Below, piece after piece: positions 35,280 through 47,545 of a stretch of DNA of 64,000 nucleotides; positions within the stretch are counted from its first letter, which is position 1; every line of letters begins with the position of its first letter. The notes beneath the pieces are model-generated. The model was given only the letters and a program-made list of their open reading frames with translations, did no database searches and had not been told where the DNA came from. Where the stretch lies: NCBI GenBank assembly GCA_965153355.1, contig OZ231127.1:60450001-60514000 (forward strand), in the 5' to 3' direction. The stretch is from Flaccisagitta enflata. Taxonomy: Eukaryota > Chaetognatha > Sagittoidea > Aphragmophora. Made by a program: the position numbers and the translations under genes.

Positions 35280-37400
35280 ATGAGGCTGAAATTAAGACAA
35301 AATCAAGGTACATTTTTAGGACAGAATCAAGGAAAATTTTGTTTTAGATTTCTATTTCTTTTACTTAAACTGCTATAAAAATGTATCTAAAGAAAAGAAA
35401 AATGAATATAATTCGTTTTCACACATCATAGTCTTGTATTAAAAAATACAACATTCTGCTGAAGTTAACTAAAATCACACTCATTACAATTTATGCCTCA
35501 ATATTACCAGTAATGGCAGCTGTCGCTGTGAGGAAAAAAGTCGTAAGCATTAGTCACTTTTCACCAAGTTTTTATCTTTAGCCCCTGTATTTTTTTGTTA
35601 GATTAAATCAAAAGCCATTGTGTGTATTGATTGCACAGAAAATCAGAGAAAAATACAACTGAGCGAAATGAGCTAGATGAGCTAAAATACTCAAAATCAC
35701 TCAATCAGATATCCAGCTATGCTCACTGAAATGCTTTCTTGTATTTGCATGCTCAATTAAATCATGTATTCATACTATTTAAAATTACAAAAAAAGATTA
35801 AGCTAATTGAGTTAAATGAGCTAATTGAGCTAGAATATTTAAAATCAGCCTCAAAAATAAGCAGCCCTGCTCACTGATATGCTTTCTTATATCTGCTTGC
35901 TTAAACATGTATCAAAATATTTATTCACTTATTGCATATAAATCTGAAAAAGACTTTTCTTCGGTATAATTGAAAATTTTTTTTCCTCTTTTAGTACAGA
36001 TATATCCCAAGTTACATGCAAAATTTCAGATCTTAATGTCAATTCTATATGGAGATATTGATTTTTGAAGAGCGTGTCTTAATTTGTTAACACCCTGTTA
36101 CGCTTATGTTACTCTGATTATGATAAAAATTAACATAGTTAAACACATTTTGATTATTCGAATATTTTTTTTATATGATCTGAAAGAGTATCAAATTCTG
36201 AGCATAGGGCTCAAATTTCAGGCTATTAGGTGTAACCATTATGAAATTATAACATTTTTAATAATGTTAACAAATACAGACACCTAATTTTCGCCAGTCT
36301 GGATTATTTTGGAAATTGCCTATAGCATAAACTCTGTAAGTACTGACGGATGTCCCAGCCTCAGAAAAACTTCATACACCGCTTTTAGATCGGACTGTCG
36401 CGTCGGAAATAACCTATACCAATATAGGCGGCTAATCAGCTGAGAGGGAGAGAGAGAGAGAGAGAGAAAGAGAAAGAGAAAGAGAGAAATGGAGAGAGAG
36501 AAAGAGAGAAAGATAAAGAGAAAAAAAGAGAAAAAAAATAAGAATGACTTGGAAGCTAGCGTCATAAAAGTTGGAGTCAATTTGCGCAACATAATGACAT
36601 TTCCTTTTAGAAACATAGGGACCAAAATAAGGATCGATGAAAAAGATGCGAGTAAATAAAGAAATATTCAAAAAATCATAGCTCAAAAACTATTGATCGC
36701 AGAGAATTCTGCTTTACGCCATCTGAAAGAGAGAAATTGGCTCTTTCTTGGCTATGAATTTTATGCATAGTCCCATTTGGCCAAAAAAAAAAGAATGATC
36801 AACTTTTTCAAACGCTTCTTGAGAAAAGGGAAATCCAAAAAACTGTGCAGGACTCAAAAAGACCGAAGGAACTTCGTACTTTGACTTTTTTTCCAAATTA
36901 CTCGCATACCATTCATTATAATCAATTTTTTTTCTTTTTTTTCCCTGAAAGATAATTTGATTTAGTTTTGCTACCGGCAAAGAATGTCCCACTTATTCTA
37001 AAATTTGAGCCTCCTTCTAAGTATCAATGTCTATCAATGAGTACTGCGTGTTTCACATTGAAAGATTTTTCCCCAACAACTTTTTGCTTACTCTATTTTT
37101 TACCAATTCTGAGCGATTTTTAAACAATTTCCCGAAAATTTGTAATCAAATAAGTATTTGTATACATTCAAATCCAATCTTAGGCCATAACCCCTATCTT
37201 TTTGGTTAAAGAAATAATTATCAGAAACCCTTGTAGAACATTTGTATTTTTATACAGTTATGAAGTCTTTTTTTTAACTTTAAGACCTTAAATTAACGTA
37301 GCTTGAATTAAATTATGAGAACTTAAATTAACCTAACTTAAATAAACTTAAATTAAATTAATTTAACTTGAATTATGTGAATGTATTAACACTGGGGCTT
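35280..37400. other. AT-rich gene-free stretch
   Basis: No supported gene. It contains a GAG-rich tract at 36,440-36,535 and unassigned AT-rich sequence, with a TTAACTTAAATT-rich segment at about 37,290-37,380. Confidence 0.4.
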
Positions 37401-37413
37401 TATTACTTTTTTT

Positions 37414-37538
37414 AGGTGCGCCAACGCACCTCTATAACTGGCTTTGTCCGTTGTTCTGTCGGTCGGTCGGTCGGTTGGTTGGTAACGCATTCGTTCGACG
37501 ATCCACACGGCGCACCTTATTGGCCTACTTGGCCTTGT
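37414..37538 (+). mobile_element. HINE-like element with covarying GGTGCGCC ends
   Basis: Terminal hairpin AGGTGCGCCAACGCACCT. The subterminal copy is GGCGCACC, followed by TTATTGGCCTACTTGGCC and TTGT. Relative to the sister at 23,091 the same base is changed in both the hairpin (GAC to GCC) and its distant inverted copy (GTC to GGC). Confidence 0.82.
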
Positions 37539-37579
37539 TTTTGTAACAAGACTAAATCAAATTATCTACCACAGAAAAA

Positions 37580-37822
37580 GGCCGTATACAGGGCCAATAA
37601 GCAGTCGCTGGCGGGTGGGCAGGGGCGGTACACTGAGGAGCAGGAACAGTCAATCAGTGGGCAGGGGCTGTATTTTGGTTGGGCAGGGGTTGTTGTTATG
37701 CTCAGAAATCACAAATACGGTCAATTTCGCGGCATCCGAAATTTCGCGTTACGGACATTCAGACATTCAGACCGACAGACTAAGGGACACAGCCTCTTAT
37801 AGAGTCGCTTAGGCTAGCGACT
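37580..37822 (-). mobile_element. HINE-like element, GTCGCT subfamily
   Basis: Tail GGCCGTATACAGGGCC, then GTCGCTGGCGGGTGGGCAGG, then a second GGGCAGGGGCTG segment. It ends in the terminal hairpin AGTCGCTTAGGCTAGCGACT. The GTCGCTGGC near the tail resembles the hairpin arm, again specific to this copy. Confidence 0.72.
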
Positions 37823-37934
37823 AAAAAAAGAATCAAATGCATAAGCCGAGTTTGGCTAGTTATTTTTTAAACTAATTCAATCAGAACCATTCGTCTCAAA
37901 CTGCTGTGAAAGAATGCAATGGTGACTTCGTTTG

Positions 37935-38086
37935 TCTCGTGCAAGCAGCCTCGTAACCCAATATGTCTGTCGGTAGGTCGGTCAGTCGGTAGCACTTTTT
38001 CTTGCGTTTATGCACGGTTTTTTTGGTCATTACAGCCTTGCCCACCAGCACGCAACGCGGCTTAGGAAGCCGTGTATCCGGCTTAG
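37935..38086 (+). mobile_element. HINE-like element, degraded
   Basis: A weak hairpin CTCGTGCAAGCAGCCTCG is followed by a GTCGGTAGGTCGG core, then CCAGCACGCAACGCGGC and the tail GCCGTGTATCCGGC. Confidence 0.6.
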
Positions 38087-38568
38087 TTTCTTTGCGATTG
38101 AGAAAAATGAGAAAACAGATGGAAGTAGAAGTAGAAGAGATAGAAGCAGATGAAGCGGAAAGAGAAGAAGGAGAGAGGGAGAGAGGGAGAAGGTGAAAGA
38201 GGTGATACAATGATATGGTAGAAAATGCACAATGAGACTGTAAAAGGATTGTGCATTATCATGGTGTAAATTGTAATGTTCATCATCACTAATCTTCTCA
38301 TCGTCGTCATCATCATCATCGTCATCATCATCATCATGGAATATATTCCAACACAAAAAAGTTACAACTTCTCCCTTGTTCCATTCCTTCAGGTAATTCT
38401 TGCTCTACATTTTGACTATTACATGATACGTAAATGATAACAACGAGACACATAGTCCATGCATATTGAGCTGGATAATCGTATGTCAATTGAGGATTTG
38501 GCTAGCGTCAATGTTATTCTAAAAGAAAATAGCAAAAAAACAAAACGAAAACGTGTGATCAAGTCAAA

Positions 38569-38638
38569 ATGTCTGATCTACCTCTTTCTCAAAGACCGCG
38601 ACAACAACAACAACAACATGAACAACAAGAACAACAAG

Positions 38639-38709
<71 letters not shown>

Positions 38710-38902
38710 CGACAACGAACGATACAACGACAGCAACAACCTTTACAACAACATCAACAGCTGCGGCAACAACAACGACCACCACACGTACAACCTCAGT
38801 TTCGCCATAACCTTGAGCAGCAACATTTCTCAAACCAACAGCGAAATCAACATCTACAACAACTGCAACAACGACGTCAACTACAATTGCAACAACTTTA
38901 TC

Positions 38903-38997
<95 letters not shown>

Positions 38998-39424
38998 CGT
39001 ACGCAAGCGATCTCTTCTTTTTCTTCTCACCGCGCTCCTCCTCCTCCTCCTCCTCCTCCGACCACTTTGCGTCTCGGCGTTCACCACCACGAAGCTCGCG
39101 AGGACGGCGCTGATGACGCAACACGCGAAGCTCTTAGCCAATCAGAAAGGAGATACTTCGGCGACCAATCAGAGAACGGCAATTCCGTCGGAGAGGATGC
39201 TTCCACTTCAAGCGCGACTACTTGGGCAGTGGCGCCAGTGTCAATCACCGCGATCACGGCAACGATTGAGACTACAATCACAACCGGGGCGCCCATAACT
39301 ACGACGACGACGACGACAACGACAACGGCGGCGACGACGGCGACGACGGCGATGAGGATGGCGGAGCAACCGCCGCTTCGGCGCCATAGCGACGTAGTTC
39401 AAGGCCATCTAAAGCATAATTGCC
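38569..39424 (+). CDS. Possible polyQ-rich exon (CAA repeats), hypothetical
   Basis: ATG at 38,569 opens MSDLPLSQRPR, then two long Gln runs from CAA repeats joined by a Gln-rich segment (QPLQQHQQLRQQQRPPHVQP). These lead to RTQAISSFSSHRAPPPPP and a Ser/Thr/Ala-rich, GC-richer tail. The frame stays open to a TAA at 39,427. A possible donor GCC|GTTAAGT at 39,425 would end the exon in phase 1 and join in frame to the exon at 41,672. I recognise no domain. CAA repeats keep several frames open, and a second frame is also open downstream of the repeats, so this may be non-coding or a 5' untranslated region. Confidence 0.3.
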
Positions 39425-39425
39425 G
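39000..39425 (+). promoter_or_regulatory. GC-richer region with two CCAAT boxes
   Basis: This stretch is much richer in GC and CpG than its surroundings. It contains GCCAATCAG (about 39,137) and ACCAATCAG (about 39,163). An ATGGCGGAG start-like context lies at 39,355. It could be a promoter with first exon rather than the 3' part of a coding exon. Confidence 0.3.
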
Positions 39426-39434
39426 TTAAGTCAC

Positions 39435-39437
<3 letters not shown>

Positions 39438-39512
<75 letters not shown>

Positions 39513-39534
39513 AGAGAAAGAGAAAGAGAGAGAG
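39438..39534. repeat. (GA)n microsatellite
   Basis: GA array with a few GAAA units near its right end. Confidence 0.93.
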
Positions 39535-40380
39535 CATCGCTCGCTCGCTCGCTAATTGCGCGATTCATTTCACTAAATGTATTTATGTTCAAATGGAACG
39601 ATCATACTGAAAATAAAGTGAATAACAATTAATGACATTGAATACCTTAATTGTTTTACAATAAATCGGTATCGATTCTCAATTTTTTTTTTGATACGCA
39701 ATGCTGTAAAATATGGGTAAGTTTTATACTTCGGAGGCATGAAGGGTCTTACAGTTAGACCCCGCTTGAACAACAGGGTGAGTATAGGCAGCGGCGTAGG
39801 GCAGGAAAATGGGCAGGGGCGTCAGGCCCCAATCTGTGTCCGACTGAATAATGTGTCCGACTCACTTTTTAACTAGATTACAGTTGAAAAAAGTAGGTAA
39901 AAAACTTAAATTCAACATTTTAGGGGAGGGGTGCAGGTATCAAGACAATGAAAGAAAACTGTTTTAATTACATCTGAGTTTTTTGAAAAAATTTATGCCT
40001 AATGTTTAAAATTTTTTTTAAAAACTCTAAAATAGTATAAAAGATGTATGAGAAAAAATTGATGGAAAATAATGATAATTGAAAAGAGCTTGAAATAAGA
40101 GTTCTAAAAGATGAAAAAATTAATGGACAAAAGAAATGTCAATTTATAAAAAAATAAGTAAAACAAATTCTACAATATTTCAATCAGTCTTAATGATTGT
40201 AACAGTTTACTCATCTTCGCCTATGTACCTCCCTTGGCCATCTTCTTCTGACCGGAATCCATTTCAATAATTCTTTCTTCAGTCATTCCGATCGAGTAAA
40301 AGGTGGTACAATCTATGGTTATGAAATTACTGATGTAATTATCACAAACACCAAGCTCCTTAGAGAATCAAACTTGTTTT

Positions 40381-40602
40381 AATCGCGTGCACGCGACTCT
40401 GCGACCCACTCTGTCCGTCTGTCGGTCGGTTGGTCGGTCCATCCGTCGGTCCGTAACGCTCAGCTTCTGTTTGTCGTTTTATGTCATTTTAAGTCATTTA
40501 AAGTCATTTTAAAACAATTTTTGGTCTTTTGGTCTTTTAGTCTTTTAGTCTTTTGGTCTTATGATCTTAACAACTACATGCGACTGTAAGGTGTTGGCCT
40601 TG
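40381..40602 (+). mobile_element. HINE-like element with GTCATTTTAA core and GTCTTTTA repeats
   Basis: Starts AATCGCGTGCACGCGACT, with a GTCGGTTGGTCGG core and GTCATTTTAA units. Then come GGTCTTTTGGTCTTTTA repeats and the tail ACATGCGACTGTAAGG followed by GGCCTTGT. A remnant with the same tail lies at about 16,720-16,775. Confidence 0.7.
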
Positions 40603-40777
40603 TTTTTAATTAAGCAAAAAGTTTTTTTATGAGCACAAAGACCAGCTGAGTATCTTCATGAACACAAAAGTATTTTTTCTAGCTCCGACATGATTTCTCA
40701 TGGTCAACTACACAAAACGACTTTACTTCCTATCCTACTTTCTTCTTCCATTTATTTCAATTTTTTTTTTTTGGTTT

Positions 40778-40781
40778 CTTC

Positions 40782-40876
<95 letters not shown>

Positions 40877-40897
40877 TTTTTCTTTCTTTCTTTCTTT
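40778..40897. repeat. (TTTC)n microsatellite
   Basis: Tetranucleotide array of about 120 bp. Confidence 0.92.
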
Positions 40898-41063
40898 CAC
40901 TCGTATCTTTCTTCATTCCTCCTTTAAATCTATTTATTCACTTTCTTTCCATTCCTCATTTGCTTTTTTTTATTCAGCCCTAAGCTATTTTGGTAAGCAT
41001 TAGCGTTTCGGGTTAGACTCAGAATGGATCTTTGCTAAGTTAGTTTTGCTAAATGGAATACTA

Positions 41064-41157
41064 GGAGTGATGCGCGTAGTAACTAGTCAGTGAGGGCTCA
41101 CAAGGCCCGCTCCCATATCTTTCAGTTTGGGTAAAGTGAGGGATATTGTTCCACCTA

Positions 41158-41160
<3 letters not shown>
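41064..41160 (+). repeat. Dispersed repeat (ACTAGGAGTG family), copy 3
   Basis: ACTAGGAGTGATG...CAGTTTGGGTAAAG...GGATATTGTTCCACCTATCA, running directly into a CA microsatellite. Confidence 0.6.
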
Positions 41161-41245
<85 letters not shown>

Positions 41246-41256
41246 CGCACACACAC

Positions 41257-41354
<98 letters not shown>

Positions 41355-41385
41355 ACACACACACATTCATACATACACACACACA
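41160..41385. repeat. (CA)n microsatellite
   Basis: About 225 bp of CA with a few CG interruptions. Confidence 0.95.
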
Positions 41386-41671
41386 TAACTCTAATAAGAG
41401 AGTAAGTCATGAGGACAGGATTGATAAAAATGGACAGAATGAAAGATTTTTTCTTCTCGAGATATTTCATTAACGTTGTACCAGAAGCCTGAAATTTCGT
41501 GAGATATTTTTAGTCAAGTGCACGTGAACATTTTACATCATTTCACGCCATTTTAAGTCATTTTACCAAATTTGTCACAACTTTCCCATAGTATGTTCTG
41601 TTAAAACAGCACTTGGTTTGATGCTCTTAAGACTTCATTTGTCACAATTGAATTTCATTTTCCTTTTTCAG

Positions 41672-41814
41672 TGAGTGACGAACCTCCTAAAAAAAGATAC
41701 AAGCCCAAGAAAAACTTTAGAATTCCTCATCAAGCAAATCCTTCCAGGAATAAATATGTCGCCGAATCGAATTACAAGTGGGTGAAGAAAATTGAATCCT
41801 GTGACAATAAATAA
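41672..41814 (+). CDS. Possible terminal exon of an unidentified gene
   Basis: A good acceptor (TCCTTTTTCAG, AG at 41,670-41,671) is followed by 47 open codons ending in TAA at 41,812. AATAAA (41,806-41,811) overlaps the stop region. The peptide is basic and of ordinary composition (SDEPPKKRYKPKKNFRIPHQ, then RNKYVAESNYKWVKK). The NKY...NYKWVKK motif is loosely reminiscent of CCCH-finger nuclear proteins, which is a weak resemblance. It sits 172 bp upstream of the next gene's first recognised exon but cannot be part of that reading frame because of the stop. Confidence 0.4.
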
Positions 41815-41900
41815 ACTTACAACATCATCATCCCTTTCACCATGTTTACTTGTTTATCATCTTCAGCATCATAATCGTCGCGTTAGCAGCTAAAGTAAAA

Positions 41901-41903
<3 letters not shown>

Positions 41904-41983
<80 letters not shown>
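41904..41983 (+). repeat. (TC)n microsatellite acting as polypyrimidine tract
   Basis: TC array of about 80 bp on the sense strand, immediately followed by TTCAG and the exon at 41,987. Confidence 0.92.
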
Positions 41984-41984
<1 letters not shown>

Positions 41985-41986
41985 AG

Positions 41987-42113
41987 ATTCCACTATGGGC
42001 AGTCCCCAGTGAAATTGGTGCGCGGTAGTCGTCAGTACATGTACGACGCTGACGGCAATGAGTTCCTCGACTGCATCTCCGTCCAAGTGCCCGCCGGACA
42101 TTGCCATTCGCAG
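41987..42113 (+). CDS. ETNPPL: ETNPPL/PHYKPL-like phospho-lyase, first recognised exon
   Basis: The gene encodes a PLP-dependent class-III aminotransferase-fold enzyme. Its closest family resemblance, from memory, is to ethanolamine-phosphate phospho-lyase (ETNPPL) and 5-phosphohydroxy-L-lysine phospho-lyase (PHYKPL). These two cannot be separated here, and AGXT2-like features are also present. This exon starts after TCTTCAG with one base completing a split codon. It encodes FHYGQSPVKLVRG, RQYMYDADGNEFLDCIS and GHCH, the N-terminal strand of the fold. The donor CAG|GTGACT leaves phase 0. The exon or exons with the start codon and the first roughly 25-30 residues were not found upstream. The exon at 41,672 belongs to something else. 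Confidence 0.88.
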
Positions 42114-42374
42114 GTGACTTTGAATATCTTGCTTTGGTCGTGATGGCGGCTCCTGGCATCATAGTATAGTAGTCATCCGAAGTTCATTACAACATCGTAG
42201 AATGTCATCCGTAGGTTTCAAAGTCAGAGATTTCTTCAGATGCATGTGTATTTGCTGTCGCATAATTAGGTCAGGTGGCTTATTTTGCAGGTCTTTGTCA
42301 TTCGAGGGTGAATGTCTATTACAGGTACCTGTCATGTCAGTGTCATTTACGGTTTGTGCCAATGTCATTCCCAG

Positions 42375-42503
42375 GTGGTTTTGGCGGCGCAGAATCAAAT
42401 GGCCACTCTGGCGGCATCTTTCGGATTCATGCATCAGCTTTTGCCGGCATTCATGAAGAAGATCGTCGAAACACTTCCGCCGCAACTTTGCGTCGCTTAT
42501 TTA
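42375..42503 (+). CDS. ETNPPL: ETNPPL/PHYKPL-like, second recognised exon
   Basis: The acceptor ATTCCCAG and donor TTA|GTAAGG bound 43 phase-0 codons. VVLAAQNQMATLAASFGFMH and ETLPPQLCVAYL match the family's helix and the strand that leads to the PLP phosphate-binding loop in the next exon. Confidence 0.88.
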
Positions 42504-42585
42504 GTAAGGAATACTTTTTTCATTCTTTTTTCATTCTTTTTTCTTTTTTTTCCTGTTTTTATACACATTTACTTCCTTAATACTT

Positions 42586-42589
42586 TTTT

Positions 42590-42664
<75 letters not shown>
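42586..42664. repeat. (TTTC)n microsatellite
   Basis: Tetranucleotide array in the intron, directly upstream of a HINE-like element. Confidence 0.9.
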
Positions 42665-42670
42665 CTTTTT

Positions 42671-42827
42671 AGTTGCGGACACGCAACTCTATAAGTGGCT
42701 TTGTCCATCCGTCGGTCCGTCGGTACGTTGGTCCGTCCGTCCGTCAGCAAGAGTCGAAAAGTGGGTAAACGCGCATATCCGCCCCTGCCCACCCGTCTGC
42801 AACTGGTGGCAATGTATCCGGCCTTGT
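42671..42827 (+). mobile_element. HINE-like element, GTTGCG subfamily, complete
   Basis: Hairpin AGTTGCGGACACGCAACT, GTCCGTCGGTAC core, and subterminal GTCTGCAAC (one mismatch to the reverse complement of GTTGCGGAC). The tail ends ATGTATCCGGCCTTGT. It is intronic in the phospho-lyase gene. Confidence 0.8.
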
Positions 42828-43044
42828 TTTTTCTTTCTTACTTTCTTTCTTTTTTCCTTTTCTTCTTTCTTTCTTTTATCCATAACAATATTAGTTAACA
42901 ACAGACATTTCTTCAGATATTTGTTCATTCGCAACATATTTGTTTATTCTCAACATATTTGTATGTTCTAAAGACAGGCGCACATGTTGGCTAAAAGTCT
43001 GTTTTTCTAACTCAAGATAATCATGATAACATTTATTTTCCTTA

Positions 43045-43182
43045 TTCATTCATTCATTTTTCCATTCATTTATTTGTATATTCATTCATTCATTCATTCA
43101 TTCATTCATTCATTCATTCAATTGTTCATTCCCGTTATCAAGTGTGATTGTCGCTTGGCTTGAAAACAATCTCTGTCTCTCC

Positions 43183-43274
<92 letters not shown>
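43045..43274. repeat. (ATTC)n and (TC)n arrays
   Basis: ATTC tetranucleotides at about 43,045-43,120 and a TC array at about 43,180-43,274, intronic. Confidence 0.9.
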
Positions 43275-43279
<5 letters not shown>

Positions 43280-44028
43280 ACCAAATGGCATGAGGCCCAT
43301 ATCTTGAAAACATCCTTATCTGATGTATGTAGAATATCTGGAAACAACAACCGATCTGTTAGCTGGCTGTGATGTCCTAGCAAAGAAGGAATATTTGGAC
43401 TGACATAACCAGGTTGCCCGGTATATTCACCACTGTCTAAGTCCTTTAACTTCCTAACAGAACAGAAATGGCACCTCCACAGACCAACAGATGTTGTAAT
43501 GGACCAGAAGGTGGAAATTATATGGGATATGATACTCACCACTGACCGCGAAATCCTGGACTTGGCACATTATCAGAAAAGTTCATAGACTACCTTCACC
43601 AGATCCCCGCCGAGATATCTGTTGATTTATGCAAAAAGATAACGATGCTGGGGAGCGAAAAAATCATGAGGTCATGCCTATCAAAAAATAGGCCCCATAT
43701 GTCTGTATGCATGAAAGGTGTAATGATAACCTCCTACCCCTGCTCATAACTGGAAATGCCACTACATTTGAATGATGAACCCAATGGGAAGAATTGGTGT
43801 TAGCCTTTTGCATAGACTGGTGTTGCCAATCGGCCCAAATTGTTTGTTTAAAGTTGGTTTTTTGTTGGATTACATATGAAGTTGACTACTTGAAACAAAA
43901 CGTCAAAGAACGTCAAAGAACGTAAAAAATTACTTTATACTCTGAAATGCCCTTAAGATTAGGTCAATCCTCGGCTATCAGTCTCATGTTAGCAAGACAG
44001 TCTGTTCTTTTACAAGTAAATGTATTAA

Positions 44029-44030
<2 letters not shown>

Positions 44031-44094
<64 letters not shown>
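44031..44094 (+). repeat. (TC)n microsatellite upstream of an acceptor
   Basis: Pure TC on the sense strand, ending about 14 bp before the acceptor of the exon at 44,109. Confidence 0.93.
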
Positions 44095-44096
<2 letters not shown>

Positions 44097-44108
44097 TTCT
44101 CTCCGTAG

Positions 44109-44193
44109 GTCAATTCAGGCTCAGAGGCCAATGATTTGGCTTTACGATTGGCTAAGTCGTACACCAAAGGACGCGAACTCATTTGCACCCAAG
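44109..44193 (+). CDS. ETNPPL: ETNPPL/PHYKPL-like, third exon: PLP phosphate-binding loop
   Basis: The acceptor CCGTAG precedes 28 codons plus one base, and the donor is G|GTGAGC. NSGSEANDLALRLAKSYTK is the diagnostic loop of class-III aminotransferases; its Gly-Ser segment contacts the PLP phosphate. Confidence 0.92.
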
Positions 44194-44448
44194 GTGAGCA
44201 CGGATTTCATTCACCGTTGGTCACCCACGCCGTTTACGTCAATGAAGTTGTCGTTGTTAGGATATTCCTTTCTTTAGCTCTTTCCCAGGCCCTATAAACT
44301 CCTTGACCAAATCTTCATATTATATTAGATGTTTACTTTTATCGCCTGATTGTTGAACCTGTAACTGTGTTATCGTTTGCATGTTGACTGTTTGCATGTC
44401 GACTGTTTGCATGCTGTGTTATCGTCTAAAAACAAACCTATTTATCAG

Positions 44449-44694
44449 GTTCTTATCACGGGAACACTGGATTAACGACGGAAGTTTCGGCCAAGCATTT
44501 TTGGCGTTCTCCTGAGGGCCACAGCCGGCGAGTTCACGTTTTGCCTTCGCCCGAACCTTATCGTAACTACGACTTGGCATTCGATTCTCCCACGGAAGCC
44601 ATCATTAGCAAAGCGACCAACATCATCAACAAAATCAAACGCGATGGCGGAAGGATATCGGCCTTCATCGCCGAAGCACTAATGTCGCATGCAG
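44449..44694 (+). CDS. ETNPPL: ETNPPL/PHYKPL-like, fourth exon
   Basis: The acceptor TTTATCAG completes the split Gly codon, giving GSYHG, the conserved YHG whose aromatic residue stacks on PLP. The exon continues through the variable mid-region (VHVLPSPEPYRN) to the strand AFIAEALMSHAG. The donor GCAG|GTGAAC is phase 1. Confidence 0.88.
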
Positions 44695-44697
44695 GTG

Positions 44698-45298
<601 letters not shown>

Positions 45299-45399
45299 GT
45301 AATAAGTTTTGCAAATTGTTTTGCAATTTTCCCGTGAATGAAATGTCCCTCATATCTTTCTCTTGAACAGCCCAATATGATGGAAATTAGTAACTTTAC

Positions 45400-45727
<328 letters not shown>

Positions 45728-45773
45728 TAGGAGGACAACGTTAACATTAACATGGATGATAATTAAGAAATTA

Positions 45774-45984
45774 ACAACAACGATAACAACAACGATACCA
45801 ACAACCACAACAAGAACAACAATAACAATAACAACAAGAACAACTACAACTACAACGACAAAAACTTCATTAACGATAACAACAACGACAACCACTACAA
45901 TAACGACAACAACTTCAATAACAGCAACAACAACAACTACAATTACAACAACAACTACGATAACAACCACAACAACATCAACAA
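45774..45984. repeat. (AAC)n-like degenerate triplet tract
   Basis: AAC/AAT/ACG triplets in the last intron, with no coding meaning. Confidence 0.85.
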
Positions 45985-46682
45985 CGCGCTGAGTTCAACA
46001 ACAATATTTTTTTATTTTATAGTATTGTATTACATTGTTGAAAATAGAGAAAATCAACAACGATAACAATGTACAGGCCTGTCTATTGTTCTACATTCCC
46101 CCCAACAATAAAAACAAAAGCAATTAAACACAAAATGCTAAACACAAAACCACGATAATCACGATTTGATAGTTTGGAGTAGTCAAAAATTAAAAAGATA
46201 TTTTTTACTGTTTTTTTAGTTGTGATGTACTCATGTGCATCTTGTTAGATGTTATCAAGCGATTTTTTCTCAAAGGGATGTTAGCAAATAGGGTTAAATG
46301 CACTAAATATAATCTTTATTGGCCTTTTTATTTTTGTTTTCAGTATGATCATCATTTTCCCCCTTTAGAAATGCAAAATTTGGATTAAAATTCAGACCAT
46401 AGCTTCCAAGCAATATCTACCAACATCACCAAAAAATTTCATGAAATTTGGAAGTCATTAAGATGCAAATGCTCATGCAAATTAGCCAATTAGACTAATT
46501 TGCATATTAGAACACAACCTTTGACAAGCAGGCCGCAATGAGCCGCAAGGAGAAAATCGAGGAGGTAAACGGCATTCAATTACATTTCCGATTTTGTTTC
46601 TTTGCAGGAATATTTAGGCTTTGTTTGACAAAAAAAAAAATGCAGACAAATCAATTCCACTCCCACTGGCTACATTTGAAAA

Positions 46683-46859
46683 ACAAGTGACGCTGGGTCA
46701 CAATATCGTTGCGGACGGGCGGGCTGGGGCATCCAATCCCCATCCACACACAAACATACATAAAAAGTATCCAAAACACTCATTTTTTTTCCGACAGACG
46801 GACCCACAGTTGGACCGACGGACGGACAAGGCCTCTTATAGAGTTGCGTGTCCTCAACT
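46683..46859 (-). mobile_element. HINE-like element, GTTGCG subfamily
   Basis: Tail CAAGTGACGCTGGGTCAC, then CGTTGCGGACGGGCGGGC, an ACCGACGG core, and the terminal hairpin AGTTGCGTGTCCTCAACT. The GTTGCGGAC near the tail matches the hairpin arm closely. Confidence 0.72.
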
Positions 46860-47342
46860 AAAAACGACTAAACCAAATACTATCACAACCGCAATAATAA
46901 AAATAGGAACCACAATAACAACATCAACCACAACACCAACAACGTCATTGTCGGGTGCCGGAATGATAAGCGCCTCAGTGGAAGCGCGAGTAAGAGAAGC
47001 GTCAGAACAGTAAGCGCGTAAACGCGACTCGAGAAGATACAGGACAAAAAAGCAATTTAAAAAAAAAATATATTAAATAAAATAAATTCAATATTAATTC
47101 AATGATGACAGAACTTGAAAATGATCAAAATAGTGGTTGATAATAACAATATCAAATAATAAAACAAAAGAAAAAATTTCAAAAGAAAAAAGTTAAAGAA
47201 AAAGATTAAAAAAAAAATAAAAAAAAGATTCCTTGTAGTCGATGATGGCATACATTGAAGTCGATGATGGCCAGCCTAACAATTATTTACGCAAAGTCCC
47301 AGGAAAGTTCTCTATCAAAGGAATATAGCTCAAAATCATGTA

Positions 47343-47545
47343 AAAAGATGGTCCATGAAGAAATTTAGCCAAAGGACTCCTATAAACTATGGCCGCCACC
47401 CATCCCCTTCCCCATTATAAAGCATAGGAAACCTTGGAGGCCAAAATCCATCTCATACATTTTCTATAGGATATGAGGGGGGTGGCGGCCATAGTTTACA
47501 AGGGTCCTATGGCTGAATTTTTTTCGTGGACCATCTTTGATAGGT
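47343..47545. mobile_element. Foldback element, about 200 bp
   Basis: The arms AAGATGGTCCATGAAG and CATGG/TGGACCATCTT enclose a mirrored ACTATGGCCGCCACCC motif. It is intronic and non-coding. Confidence 0.7.

Noticed and set aside
41672-41814. N-terminal exon of the phospho-lyase
   Set aside because: The frame ends in a TAA before the next exon, and the peptide does not resemble the family's N-terminus.
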